A DNA stretch of 64,000 nucleotides from Pseudomonas moraviensis. GTDB taxonomy: Bacteria; Pseudomonadota; Gammaproteobacteria; Pseudomonadales; Pseudomonadaceae. Position numbers and translations under genes: made by a program. The DNA is taken from contig NZ_LT629788.1 of the NCBI RefSeq assembly GCF_900105805.1, forward strand, positions 496,001 to 560,000, given 5' to 3'. The notes beneath the pieces were generated by a model, which made no database searches, had not been told where the DNA came from, and worked only from the letters and a program-made list of their open reading frames with translations. Below are positions 1 through 8,330 of this stretch, in pieces. How positions within the stretch are numbered: the first letter of the stretch is position 1; each line of letters starts with the position of its first letter.

Positions 1-326
1 GCTGGACCTATTCGCAATTCAATACACCATGGCCGGTGACCCCGCGTGATTCGGTGTTGAAGATCACCACTGTTGAAGGTGCCGATGGCAGCCTGACGCG
101 GAATCTGGAAGGCGTGCCGACCTATCTGCCGGAAGAAAAAGGCTTCGTACGGGTTCAGCAAGTCAAAGGCTTCTGGAAGTTCGTGCCTAAAGGCGATCAG
201 GTCGAAGTGACCTATCAAGTACACACCGAGCCAGGTGGCAGCGTACCGGCGATGGTTGCCAACAAGTTCGTCGTCGATGCGCCATTCAATACGCTGAAAG
301 CGCTGAAAGAACGCGCCGAGAAATAA
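1..326 (+). CDS. START-domain lipid-binding protein, 3' part only
   Basis: The 5' end lies outside the window. The frame is open from base 3 and ends with TAA at 324-326. The visible 107 or so residues include the stretch NTPWPVTPRDSV followed by alternating beta-strand-like segments and a final amphipathic helix (FNTLKALKERAE). This matches the C-terminal half of bacterial START/Bet v1-fold proteins common in Pseudomonas, which are thought to bind a hydrophobic ligand in a helix-grip cavity. The ligand is unknown. A GTG at 36 could act as a start, but the upstream codons belong to the same domain, so this is the tail of a longer gene. A strong terminator follows. Confidence 0.7.
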   Translation, partial: WTYSQFNTPWPVTPRDSVLKITTVEGADGSLTRNLEGVPTYLPEEKGFVRVQQVKGFWKFVPKGDQVEVTYQVHTEPGGSVPAMVANKFVVDAPFNTLKALKERAEK

Positions 327-342
327 TCTTCGCGCTCTAAGC

Positions 343-378
343 AAAACGCCCCGACCGGTTCGGGGCGTTTTGTTTTGT
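343..378 (+). terminator. Rho-independent terminator after the START-domain gene
   Basis: An inverted repeat with arms AAAACGCCCCG and CGGGGCGTTTT is followed by a T-rich run. The stop codon lies 17 bases upstream. The rest of the gap to 640 shows no gene; it presumably holds the promoter of the next gene, but no clear -35/-10 pair was recognised. Confidence 0.85.
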
Positions 379-640
379 CTCTAAATTGTATTTCCAGATA
401 TGCGTTGCACGAAATTTTCACAAAGCCTTCAAGACAATTCGCCCGCACTTGTTGCCTGCAACAGCGCTGTCAGCCCTTTGAATGAAAGTCTCGAAGAGCA
501 GGGCAGTAATCAATGGCAATGGTGTGAACGATCGTGCAACATTTGCGCACCGCGCACGCCCCGGGGTCTGGAATGACCAATAGAGGGCCTGGCGCCGCTG
601 TATTTTTGCAACTTCAACTTCCAATGGGTCCTAAAACGAC

Positions 641-2734
641 ATGGCAAACCCGGACGCCCTGAATCAGCAGCGATCTTCTGCTCGCCTGCTGCAACCGACC
701 GTCAAATCGCATCTGGCCTACACGCTGCTGTGCGCACTGGTCATGATGGTCATGTTTTCCGCGCTGCGCCTCGCGCTGCTGGTCTACAACCGCGAGATGA
801 TCCTCGACACCCCGGCCGCGACCTTCCTCGAAGCGTTCGTCAACGGTCTGCGTTTCGACCTGCGCCTGGTGGTGTACCTGTGCATTCCGCTGGTGCTGGC
901 GCTGTTCAGCGCCCGGGCCATGGCCGCGCGCGGCTTCTTTCGCCTGTGGCTGACCATCGCCTCGAGCATCGCGCTGTTCCTCGGCCTGATGGAGATGGAC
1001 TTCTACCGCGAGTTTCACCAGCGCCTCAACGGTCTGGTGTTCCAATACGTGAGAGAAGATCCGAAAACCGTGATGAGCATGCTCTGGTACGGTTTCCCGG
1101 TGGTGCGCTACCTGCTGGCGTGGGTCATCGGCACGGTCATTCTGACCCTGGCATTCAAGGGCGCCGACCGCGCCACCCGCCCGCGCGGGCCGTTCAGCGG
1201 CGGCAGCGTCAGCTCCCGTCAGGTTGCGCCGTGGTACACCCGCCTGGCGGTGTTTGTGGTCTGCCTGCTGATCTGCGTGGTTGCCGCCCGTGGCACCCTG
1301 CGTCAAGGCCCGCCAATGCGCTGGGGTGACGTGTACACCACTGATTCCAACTTCGCCAACCAGCTCGGTCTCAATGCCACGCTGTCGCTGATCGAGGCCG
1401 CCAAGTCGCGCATGGGCGAAGATCGCGACAACATCTGGAAAGCCACGCTGCCGCAGGAACAGGCGCAGAAAATCGTGCGTGACATGCTGCTGATGCCTGA
1501 CGACAAACTGGTCGACGCCGATATTGCCGCCGTGCGCCGTGATTACATGCCGCCAGCCGACAAGACCCTGCCGATCAAGAACGTTGTCGTGATCCTGATG
1601 GAAAGCATGGCCGGTCACTCGGTTGGCGCCCTGGGTGCTCCGGGCAACATCACCCCTTACCTGGACAAGCTGTCCAAGGAAGGCCTGCTGTTCGACCGTT
1701 TCTTCTCCAACGGTACGCACACCCACCAGGGCATGTTTGCGACCATGGCCTGCTTCCCGAACCTGCCCGGCTTCGAATACCTGATGCAGACCCCGGAAGG
1801 CAGCCACAAGCTGTCCGGCCTGCCGCAGGTGCTCAGTGCCCGCGACTACGACGACGTGTACGTCTACAACGGCGATTTCGCCTGGGACAACCAGTCGGGC
1901 TTCTTCAGCAACCAGGGCATGACCAACTTCGTTGGCCGTAACGATTTCGTCAATCCGGTGTTCTCCGATCCGACCTGGGGCGTGTCCGACCAGGACATGT
2001 TCGATCGTGGCCTGCAGGAGCTCAAGGCGCGGGAAAACGGCAAGCCGTTCTACGCCCTGCTGCAAACCCTGTCCAACCACACGCCGTACGCCTTGCCGAC
2101 ACCGTTGCCGGTCGAGCGCGTGACTGACCGTGGCAGCCTCAACGAACACCTGACCGCCATGCGTTACTCCGACTGGGCGCTCGGCCAGTTCTTCGAGAAG
2201 GCGCGCAAAGAGAAGTACTTCAACGAAACCCTGTTCGTCATCGTCGGCGACCACGGCTTCGGCAACGAGCGCCAGATCACTGAAATGGACCTGGGCCGCT
2301 TCAACGTGCCGATGCTGATGATCGCCCCGGGCATTCAGCAGAAGTTCGGTGCCCGTGACCACACCGTGGGCACGCAGATCGACATCGTGCCGACCATCAT
2401 GGGCCGTCTCGGTGGTGAAGTGCGTCACCAGTGCTGGGGCCGTGACCTGCTCAACCTGCCGGAGGGCGACACCGGTTTCGGTGTGATCAAGCCATCGGGC
2501 AGCGAGCAGACCACCGCCATCGTCACCGCTGACCAGATTCTGGTGCTGCCGCGCGACAAGGACATGGGTCCGAAAATCTGGCAATACCAGCTCGGTGCCA
2601 CTCCGCACGCCGAAGTTGTGCCAAATGCGCCGCGTACTGCCGAACTCAAACTCAAACTCGAGGCGTTCCTGCAAACCGCGACCAAAAGCCTGCTCGATAA
2701 CACCGCCGGTGTGATTCACGGCAAGCCGGATTGA
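641..2734 (+). CDS. LTA synthase-family sulfatase / phosphoglycerol transferase
   Basis: This is a 697-residue inner-membrane protein of the LtaS/MdoB alkaline-phosphatase superfamily. Five hydrophobic segments lie at about residues 24-50, 73-95, 99-122, 152-172 and 199-220. They are followed by a large periplasmic hydrolase domain from about 310. Visible family signatures are VVVILMESMAGHSVG at the domain start, NGTHTHQGM (T359 or T361 is the probable nucleophile) and VGDHGFG, a metal-binding segment near the C-terminus. Relatives transfer phosphoglycerol from phosphatidylglycerol to polymers such as periplasmic glucans. Gram-negatives have no classical lipoteichoic acid, so the acceptor here is unknown. 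The gene is monocistronic, with terminators on both sides. Confidence 0.85.
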   Translation: MANPDALNQQRSSARLLQPTVKSHLAYTLLCALVMMVMFSALRLALLVYNREMILDTPAATFLEAFVNGLRFDLRLVVYLCIPLVLALFSARAMAARGFFRLWLTIASSIALFLGLMEMDFYREFHQRLNGLVFQYVREDPKTVMSMLWYGFPVVRYLLAWVIGTVILTLAFKGADRATRPRGPFSGGSVSSRQVAPWYTRLAVFVVCLLICVVAARGTLRQGPPMRWGDVYTTDSNFANQLGLNATLSLIEAAKSRMGEDRDNIWKATLPQEQAQKIVRDMLLMPDDKLVDADIAAVRRDYMPPADKTLPIKNVVVILMESMAGHSVGALGAPGNITPYLDKLSKEGLLFDRFFSNGTHTHQGMFATMACFPNLPGFEYLMQTPEGSHKLSGLPQVLSARDYDDVYVYNGDFAWDNQSGFFSNQGMTNFVGRNDFVNPVFSDPTWGVSDQDMFDRGLQELKARENGKPFYALLQTLSNHTPYALPTPLPVERVTDRGSLNEHLTAMRYSDWALGQFFEKARKEKYFNETLFVIVGDHGFGNERQITEMDLGRFNVPMLMIAPGIQQKFGARDHTVGTQIDIVPTIMGRLGGEVRHQCWGRDLLNLPEGDTGFGVIKPSGSEQTTAIVTADQILVLPRDKDMGPKIWQYQLGATPHAEVVPNAPRTAELKLKLEAFLQTATKSLLDNTAGVIHGKPD

Positions 2735-2757
2735 TGACTCGTTGAAGTCCACGCAAT

Positions 2758-2792
2758 AAAAAAGAGGCCCTTGAAAAAGGGCCTCTTTTTTT
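2758..2792. terminator. Bidirectional terminator
   Basis: The hairpin has arms AAAGAGGCCC and GGGCCTCTTT, with an A-run on one side and a T-run on the other. It lies between the convergent sulfatase gene and the small minus-strand gene ending at 2807, so it can serve both. Confidence 0.85.
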
Positions 2793-2806
2793 ACAGCTTC
2801 AAATCG

Positions 2807-2959
2807 TCATATCTTGCCGAGTAACAACAGCACCAGCAGCACGACCAACACCACGCCGATAATGCCCGACGGGCCATAACCCCAACTTCTGGAGTGCGGG
2901 AAGACCGGCAGACCACCGATCAGCAACAGGATCAGGATGATGATTAGAATTGTGCCCAT
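2807..2959 (-). CDS. DUF3309 small hydrophobic protein
   Basis: This 50-residue protein begins MGTILIIILILLLIGGLP. Two hydrophobic stretches (residues 3-16 and 32-48) flank a short polar turn, PHSRSWGYGPSG. The pattern of two membrane spans separated by a W-G-Y-G-P-S-G loop is that of the DUF3309 family, common in proteobacteria and of unknown function. A good ribosome binding site, AAGGA, lies 7 bases before the ATG on the minus strand. Members are often stress- or stationary-phase-associated, but nothing in the sequence shows this here. The 331 bases between this gene and the next contain only an A/T-rich stretch around 3060-3095, a plausible promoter zone. Confidence 0.75.
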   Translation of the reverse strand: MGTILIIILILLLIGGLPVFPHSRSWGYGPSGIIGVVLVVLLVLLLLGKI

Positions 2960-3290
2960 GGGTGATTTCCTTGTTCAGAGTCTGGAAGAGTCTTGACGCT
3001 CAGTGGGCAGCTGGATAGCAACTAAATTCCAGCCGGCTTACATGTTCCGACTTGCGCGAATGAAAAAAAATTCAATGTTTTTTTAATGTATTTGGATTGC
3101 TCTGTTATTTCCTTTCCAGCGAAAAGAACGCAGCCTCGTTGCAATCGTCAGCTCCTACAGGATTGGATGGCGAAGTTGGCGGGGGCAGCAATCTTTTGAT
3201 CCTCCATTCAGCAACTGGATGGAGCGTGGGCGGACGCAGTTCCTTCGCTACACTCGGCACATCTCTCCCGGAACAACAAGGCTGTCCGCT

Positions 3291-4106
3291 ATGCAAAATC
3301 GCATGATGATCACTGGTGCAGGCTCCGGCCTGGGTCGCGAAATCGCGCTGCGCTGGGCCCGTGAAGGCTGGCGGCTGGCCTTGTCCGATGTCAGTGAACC
3401 CGGCCTGCAGGAGACCCTCAAACTGGTGCGCGAGGCGGGCGGCGACGGTTTCATCCAGCGCTGCGATGTGCGTGATTACAGCCAGCTGACCGCGTTCGCC
3501 CAAGCCTGTGAAGAGAAGTTCGGCGGCATCGACATCATCGTCAACAATGCCGGGGTCGCCTCGGGTGGGTTTTTCAGCGAACTGTCCCTGGAAGACTGGG
3601 ACTGGCAGATCGCGATCAACCTGATGGGCGTGGTCAAAGGCTGCAAGGCGTTCCTGCCGCTGCTGGAACAGAGCAAGGGCAAGATCATCAACATCGCCTC
3701 CATGGCCGCGCTGATGCAAGGTCCGGCGATGAGCAACTACAACGTCGCCAAGGCGGGTGTGGTGGCATTGTCGGAAAGCCTGCTGATCGAACTGGCGCAG
3801 CAGGAAGTGGCGGTGCACGTGGTCTGCCCATCGTTCTTCCAGACCAACTTGCTCGATTCCTTCCGCGGCCCGACCCCGGCAATGAAAGCGCAGGTCGGCA
3901 AGTTGCTGGAAAGTTCGCCGATCAGTGCAGCCGATATTGCGGAATACATCTATCAGCAAGTCGCCGCTGGCGAGTTCATGATTCTGCCCCACGAACAAGG
4001 GCGCATGGCCTGGGCGCTGAAACAGAAAAATCCGCAACTGCTCTACAACGAGATGACTTCGATGGCGGAGAAAATGCGCGCCAAGGCCCGACAAAACAAC
4101 GCGTGA
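3291..4106 (+). CDS. SDR family oxidoreductase
   Basis: This is a 271-residue classical short-chain dehydrogenase/reductase. The N-terminal cofactor motif TGAGSGLG is at about residues 8-15, the NNAG motif near 84, and the catalytic tyrosine/lysine pair in YNVAK near 152-156. A basic residue near the end of beta-2 is absent, since the strand ends in SDVS. This leans towards NAD(H) but is not decisive. The ATG at 3291 was preferred over an upstream in-frame start at 3219 because the Rossmann strand begins immediately after it. The substrate cannot be told from sequence. The gene is followed at 64 bases by a YnfA-type membrane protein and may share its transcript. Confidence 0.8.
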   Translation: MQNRMMITGAGSGLGREIALRWAREGWRLALSDVSEPGLQETLKLVREAGGDGFIQRCDVRDYSQLTAFAQACEEKFGGIDIIVNNAGVASGGFFSELSLEDWDWQIAINLMGVVKGCKAFLPLLEQSKGKIINIASMAALMQGPAMSNYNVAKAGVVALSESLLIELAQQEVAVHVVCPSFFQTNLLDSFRGPTPAMKAQVGKLLESSPISAADIAEYIYQQVAAGEFMILPHEQGRMAWALKQKNPQLLYNEMTSMAEKMRAKARQNNA

Positions 4107-4170
4107 TCTTGTTCGTTGCCCGCCGCGTGGTTAGGGTGGCCGCCATGGTCACCCTGTCGAGACGCATTCC

Positions 4171-4503
4171 ATGCTTAATTACCTGTGGTTCTTCCTGGCG
4201 GCGCTGTTTGAAATCGCCGGGTGTTTTGCTTTCTATTTGTGGCTGCGCCAAGGCAAAAGTGCGTTGTGGGTGATTCCCGCGTTACTTAGCCTGACCCTGT
4301 TCGCGCTGTTGCTCACCCGTGTTGAAGCGGCCTACGCCGGGCGCGCCTATGCCGCGTATGGCGGGATCTACATCGTCGCTTCGATCGGCTGGCTCGCGGT
4401 CGTCGAACGGGTGCGCCCGCTGGGCTCGGACTGGATCGGCATGGCGCTGTGCGTGGTCGGTGCGAGTGTGATTCTGTTGGGGCCGCGCTTTTCCGCCGCC
4501 TGA
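4171..4503 (+). CDS. YnfA family (UPF0060) membrane protein
   Basis: This 110-residue protein has four predicted transmembrane helices. It opens with LWFFLAALFEIAGCFAFYLWLR and carries the family's RAYAAYGGIYI segment and a W-L-A-V-V-E-R stretch. Length and topology fit UPF0060, distant relatives of small multidrug-resistance transporters. The family is proposed to act in efflux, but the role is not established. It sits between the SDR gene and the csrA-like gene on the same strand. Confidence 0.85.
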   Translation: MLNYLWFFLAALFEIAGCFAFYLWLRQGKSALWVIPALLSLTLFALLLTRVEAAYAGRAYAAYGGIYIVASIGWLAVVERVRPLGSDWIGMALCVVGASVILLGPRFSAA

Positions 4504-4636
4504 TACCTTTGTGCGAAGCGTCTGACGGCTGCGGGCGTGGGAGGCTGTAGGGCAAGACTGATTTGCTCGTCATGCATTGTGGAGCCGCTGTAAGCCGCGC
4601 ATCTTCAGGGTTTGCCAGTCCTTAAGGATGAATCCC

Positions 4637-4822
4637 ATGCTTGTACTCAGCCGTGTGGTCGGTGAGTTGATTTCAATCGGTGACGACATCACCCTGCGTG
4701 TTCTGTCGGTGAATGGCTCCAGCGTGCGCTTCGGCGTCGAGGCGCCGAAGAAAGTCCATGTGCACCGCGCCGAGGTCTATGACCGGATCAAGCGCAAGGA
4801 GGCTGCCGCGAAGGCTGGCTGA
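4637..4822 (+). CDS. CsrA/RsmA-family RNA-binding regulator, divergent paralogue
   Basis: This 61-residue translational regulator binds GGA-containing hairpins in mRNA 5' leaders as a homodimer in the Gac/Rsm network. The protein starts MLVLSRVVGELISIGDD and retains L4, R6, the VxFGVxAPK segment and the RNA-contacting H43-R44 pair (VHRAE). Compared with the remembered RsmA and RsmE sequences of pseudomonads (MLILTR..., RIGVNAPKEVAVHREEIY) it is clearly divergent, so it is probably a third paralogue, possibly RsmI-like. The start at 4637 was chosen because CsrA proteins begin exactly at M-L-[IV]-L. The purine-rich AAGGATG before the ATG contains a GGA, which would permit autoregulation by CsrA-type proteins (inference). 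Confidence 0.85.
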   Translation: MLVLSRVVGELISIGDDITLRVLSVNGSSVRFGVEAPKKVHVHRAEVYDRIKRKEAAAKAG

Positions 4823-4827
4823 CGGTT

Positions 4828-5055
4828 TCAGTCGAACAGATGCTTGGGTACGTCGTGCTTGAGCATCAACTGGCACTGTTCGCTTTCCGGGTCGAACACG
4901 ATCAGCGCCTGGCCTTTGGTCAATGCCTGGCGCACGCGCAGTACGCGGGTTTCCAGCGGGGTGTCATCGCCGTTGTCGGTACCATCGCGGGTGACGAAAT
5001 CCTCGATCAGGCGGGTGAGGGTGTCGACTTCAAGCGCGTCGTGGGGAATGAGCAT
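4828..5055 (-). CDS. YheU family protein
   Basis: This 75-residue acidic protein begins MLIPHDALEVDTLTRLIED and contains RDGTDNGDDTPLETRV. Both are characteristic of the YheU family (about 72-80 residues), found in gammaproteobacteria and of unknown function. The ATG at 5055 was preferred over an upstream TTG (5070). It has a GAGG sequence 8 bases upstream, and family members begin MLIP. The gene converges with the csrA-like gene, their stop codons only 5 bases apart, and no terminator was seen between them. Confidence 0.8.
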   Translation of the reverse strand: MLIPHDALEVDTLTRLIEDFVTRDGTDNGDDTPLETRVLRVRQALTKGQALIVFDPESEQCQLMLKHDVPKHLFD

Positions 5056-5138
5056 GGGCACCTCGGTCAAATCAATGTCGGGATGCTACGGGGATTGGGT
5101 TTTGCCTGCCAGTTTTTGTAGTGCCTCGACCGGCGCCA

Positions 5139-5198
5139 TCGCGAGCAGGCTCAGTCCCACATTTGATGCGATCCCTGTGGGAGCGAGCCTGCTCGCGA
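5139..5198. repeat. REP pair, imperfect
   Basis: Two inverted REP arms built on GCGAGCAGGCTC ... GAGCCTGCTCGC are separated by about 17 bases. The left arm reads CTCAGTCCCAC and the right implies CTCGCTCCCAC, so the arms have diverged slightly. The pair belongs to the same family as the pairs at 6490, 31351 and 37556. Confidence 0.8.
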
Positions 5199-5223
5199 AG
5201 ACGTTTATGTGATCACCGAAGAT

Positions 5224-6420
5224 TCAACTGTCGGAACGCTGCCCAACCAGACTGTCCACCGGCGGTACGCGGGTCTCGCTTTCCATCTGCGTGTCATGTT
5301 CGATCTGGTGGCTGAAGCGGTCCAGGGAGGCATTGGCCGGCGCCGCATCGCTGGCGAAGACCGGCGGGCTCAGAATGTACGCGCCGAGCAAACGGCTGAG
5401 CGCCGCCAGGCTGTCGATGTGCGTGCGTTCGTAACCATGCGTGGCATCGCAGCCGAAAGCGAGCAGGGCGGTGCGGATGTCGTGGCCAGCGGTGACCGCC
5501 GAGTGCGCATCGCTGAAGTAATAGCGGAACATGTCGCGGCGCACCGGCAGTTCGTGTTCATCGGCCAGGCGCAACAGATGCCGGGACAAGTGATAGTCAT
5601 ATGGGCCACCGGAATCCTGCATCGCCACGCTCACCGCGTGTTCGCTGGAATGCTGGCCCGGCGCGACCGGAGCGATGTCGATGCCGACAAATTCGCTGAC
5701 GTCCCACGGCAATGCCGCCGCCGCGCCGCTGCCGGTTTCCTCGGTGATGGTGAACAGCGGATGACAATCGATGTTCAGTTCCTGGCCGCTGTCGACAATC
5801 GCCTTCAGTGCGGCGAGCAGTGCGGCAACGCCTGCCTTGTCGTCGAGGTGGCGCGCGCTGATATGGCCGCTTTCGGTGAACTCCGGCAGCGGGTCGAACG
5901 CCACCACGTCACCGACATGAATGCCCAGGGATTCGCAATCGGCCTTGGTCGTGCAGTAGGCGTCCAGACGCAGTTCGACGTGATCCCAGCTGATCGGCAT
6001 TTCATCGACCTGAGTATTGAACGCATGCCCGGAAGCCATCAGCGGCAGCACGCTGCCGCGAATCACGCCGGTGTCGGTAAAAAGGCTGACCCGGCTGCCC
6101 TCGGCAAAGCGGCTCGACCAGCAACCGACCGGGGCGAGGGTCAGGCGACCGTTGTCTTTCACCGCACGGACGGCGGCACCGATGGTGTCCAGGTGCGCAG
6201 ACACCGCGCGGTCAGGACTGCTCTTTTTGCCCTTCAACGTCGCGCGAATGGTGCCGCGCCGGGTCATTTCGAACGGAATGCCCAGCTCTTCAAGACGTTC
6301 GGCGACGTAGCGCACGATCGTGTCGGTGAAGCCGGTGGGGCTGGGAATGGCGAGCATTTCCAGCAGGACTTTTTGCAGGTAAGCCAGATCCGGTTCAGGG
6401 ATGTGTGGGGTCTTGGTCAT
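5224..6420 (-). CDS. M42-family peptidase of the NAGGN osmoprotectant system
   Basis: This 398-residue zinc metallopeptidase resembles the M42/M20 aminopeptidases. Conserved metal-ligand segments visible are VSAHLDTIG (about residue 82), DDKAGVAALLAAL (about 198), ITEETGSG (about 230) and the later SDAHSAVTAGHDI. In Pseudomonas this peptidase is encoded with the two enzymes of N-acetylglutaminylglutamine amide synthesis, exactly as here. It is presumed to degrade the dipeptide or a related product, but this is not directly proven. The start at 6420 follows AGGAGTTTCC; an upstream in-frame start at 6444 lacks such a site. A REP pair separates it from the synthetase gene. Confidence 0.85.
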   Translation of the reverse strand: MTKTPHIPEPDLAYLQKVLLEMLAIPSPTGFTDTIVRYVAERLEELGIPFEMTRRGTIRATLKGKKSSPDRAVSAHLDTIGAAVRAVKDNGRLTLAPVGCWSSRFAEGSRVSLFTDTGVIRGSVLPLMASGHAFNTQVDEMPISWDHVELRLDAYCTTKADCESLGIHVGDVVAFDPLPEFTESGHISARHLDDKAGVAALLAALKAIVDSGQELNIDCHPLFTITEETGSGAAAALPWDVSEFVGIDIAPVAPGQHSSEHAVSVAMQDSGGPYDYHLSRHLLRLADEHELPVRRDMFRYYFSDAHSAVTAGHDIRTALLAFGCDATHGYERTHIDSLAALSRLLGAYILSPPVFASDAAPANASLDRFSHQIEHDTQMESETRVPPVDSLVGQRSDS

Positions 6421-6489
6421 GGAAACTCCTGATGGGTTGAGCACACCGATGGTTTCGATGAGAGAAATTTGTGATGACGTTCGGGCCTC

Positions 6490-6554
6490 TTCGCGAGCAG
6501 GCTCGCTCCCACGGGGAAACGCATTCCAAATGTGGGAGCGAGCCTGCTCGCGAA
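6490..6554. repeat. REP pair (REPIN-like)
   Basis: Two 23-base arms (TTCGCGAGCAGGCTCGCTCC + CAC and its exact complement) face each other around a 19-base spacer. The element lies between the M42 peptidase gene and the NAGGN synthetase gene, and so inside the presumed operon. Confidence 0.9.
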
Positions 6555-6578
6555 GGCGTCAGCCGGAACAATGAAGGT

Positions 6579-8327
6579 TCAAGAGGCAGCCGGCTGACTG
6601 TGCGGAAACAACAGATCGACAAAGCGCTCCGCCGTCGGCTGCGGTTCATGGTTGGCCAGGCCGGCACGTTCGTTGGCTTCGATGAAAACGTACTCGGGCT
6701 GATCCGCCGCCGGCACCATGAGATCGAGGCCGACCATCGGAATGTCCAGCGCTCGCGCCGCACGCACCGCCGCGTCGACCAGGGTCGGATGAAGAATCGC
6801 CGTCACGTCTTCCAGCGTCCCGCCGGTGTGCAGATTGGCCGTGCGCCGCACGAACAGATGCTCGCCGGCCGGCAGAATGCTGCTGTAGTCATAGCCGGCG
6901 GCGTGCAGCGTGCGTTGGGTTTCGTGGTCCAGGGGAATCTTGCTTTCGCCACTGGTGGCCGCTTGCCGACGGCGGCTTTGCGCTTCGATCAGCGCACCGA
7001 TCGAATGCTGACCATCGCCAACCACTTCCGCCGGACGGCGAATCGCTGCCGCAACCACTTCGAAACCGATCACCACAATCCGTAGATCAAGGCCTTCATG
7101 GAAGCTTTCCAGCAGCACGCGACTGTCGAACTGCTTGGCGGTTTCGATGGCCTTCTGCACTTCTTCAATGGTGCGCAGATCCACAGCCACACCGTGGCCC
7201 TGTTCGCCGTCGAGAGGTTTGACCACTACACGCTGATGCTCATCGAGAAAGGCCAGATTATCGTCGGCATTGCCCGCCAGTTGCTGGGCCGGCAGTTTCA
7301 GGCCTGCGGCCTTCAGCACTTTATGGGTCAGGCTTTTGTCCTGGCACAGGGTCATGCTGATCGCGCTGGTCAGATCGCTCAGCGACTCGCGGCAGCGCAC
7401 GCGGCGGCCGCCATGGCTGAGGGTAAACAGCCCGGCGTCGGCGTCATCCACTTGCACATCGATACCGCGCCGATGCGCTTCTTCGACAATGATCCGTGCG
7501 TAAGGATTGAAATTCGCCTCCGGCCCCGGACCGAGAAACAGCGGCTGGTTGATACCGTTCTTGCGCTTGATGGCGAAGGTCGGCAGGTTGCGGAAGCCCA
7601 GTTTGGCGTAAAGACTTTTCGCCTGACGGTTGTCATGCAGTACCGACAGGTCCAGGTAGGCCAGGCCGCGACTCATGAAGTGCTCGACCAGGTGCCGCAC
7701 CAGCACTTCACCGACGCCCGGACGCGAGCAATGCGGATCGACCGCCAGGCACCACAGGCTGCTGCCGTGTTCCGGGTCGTTGAAGGCATTCTGATGATTG
7801 AGGCCCATGACACTGCCGATCACCGCGCCGCTGTCCTCGTCTTCCGCCAGCCAGTACACCGGGCCGCCCTGATGATGCGGGGTGAGCAGCTCCGGATCGA
7901 TCGGCAACATGCCGCGCGCCTGATACAAACGGTTGATGCCCTGCCAGTCGGTTTCGCTCTGCGCACGACGAATGCGGAAGCCGCGAAACACCCGTGTCGC
8001 CTGACGATAATCGCTGAACCACAGGCGCAGGGTGTCGGATGGATCGAGAAACAGCTGAGTCGGCTCAAGGCCGAGAATCTGCTGCGGTGCGGCGACGTAC
8101 AGGGCGATGTCGCGCTCGCCGGGCTGCTCGTTGAGCAGTTCCTGCGCCAGTGACGCCGGGTCGGGAAAGGTGTGACCGATCAGCAGCCTGCCCCAACCGC
8201 AATGCACGGCAATCGGGGCGGTGGCAGGTTCGCTGCCGTCTTCGGCCAGGCGCGCCTGCAAACGTTCATACGAAGGGGCCTGACCACGCAACAGACGTTG
8301 GTTGATGGACGTGGCATGGGGTTTCAT
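6579..8327 (-). CDS. ngg: N-acetylglutaminylglutamine synthetase (GNAT + ATP-grasp)
   Basis: This 582-residue two-domain enzyme acts in synthesis of the osmolyte N-acetylglutaminylglutamine amide. An N-terminal GNAT acetyltransferase domain spans about residues 100-280. Its acetyl-CoA-binding region, VDPHCSRPGVGEVLVRHL, follows a strand with SSLWCLAV. An ATP-grasp domain, related to RimK and cyanophycin synthetase, covers about 300-580 with VVVKPLDGEQGHGVAVDL and the metal-binding FIEANERAGL near the end. The protein therefore combines glutamine acetylation and peptide ligation. The ATG at 8327 overlaps the region just after the upstream amidotransferase stop, and AAGGAATC precedes it. This points to tight translational coupling in a three-gene osmotic-stress operon. 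Confidence 0.9.
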   Translation of the reverse strand: MKPHATSINQRLLRGQAPSYERLQARLAEDGSEPATAPIAVHCGWGRLLIGHTFPDPASLAQELLNEQPGERDIALYVAAPQQILGLEPTQLFLDPSDTLRLWFSDYRQATRVFRGFRIRRAQSETDWQGINRLYQARGMLPIDPELLTPHHQGGPVYWLAEDEDSGAVIGSVMGLNHQNAFNDPEHGSSLWCLAVDPHCSRPGVGEVLVRHLVEHFMSRGLAYLDLSVLHDNRQAKSLYAKLGFRNLPTFAIKRKNGINQPLFLGPGPEANFNPYARIIVEEAHRRGIDVQVDDADAGLFTLSHGGRRVRCRESLSDLTSAISMTLCQDKSLTHKVLKAAGLKLPAQQLAGNADDNLAFLDEHQRVVVKPLDGEQGHGVAVDLRTIEEVQKAIETAKQFDSRVLLESFHEGLDLRIVVIGFEVVAAAIRRPAEVVGDGQHSIGALIEAQSRRRQAATSGESKIPLDHETQRTLHAAGYDYSSILPAGEHLFVRRTANLHTGGTLEDVTAILHPTLVDAAVRAARALDIPMVGLDLMVPAADQPEYVFIEANERAGLANHEPQPTAERFVDLLFPHSQPAAS

Positions 8328-8330
8328 CAA

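Noticed and set aside
614..2752. 712-residue open frame on the minus strand opposite the LTA-synthase-like gene
   Set aside because: Third-position G/C bias on the coding strand makes long shadow frames; the protein has a low-complexity His/Gln/Val composition and no family motif.
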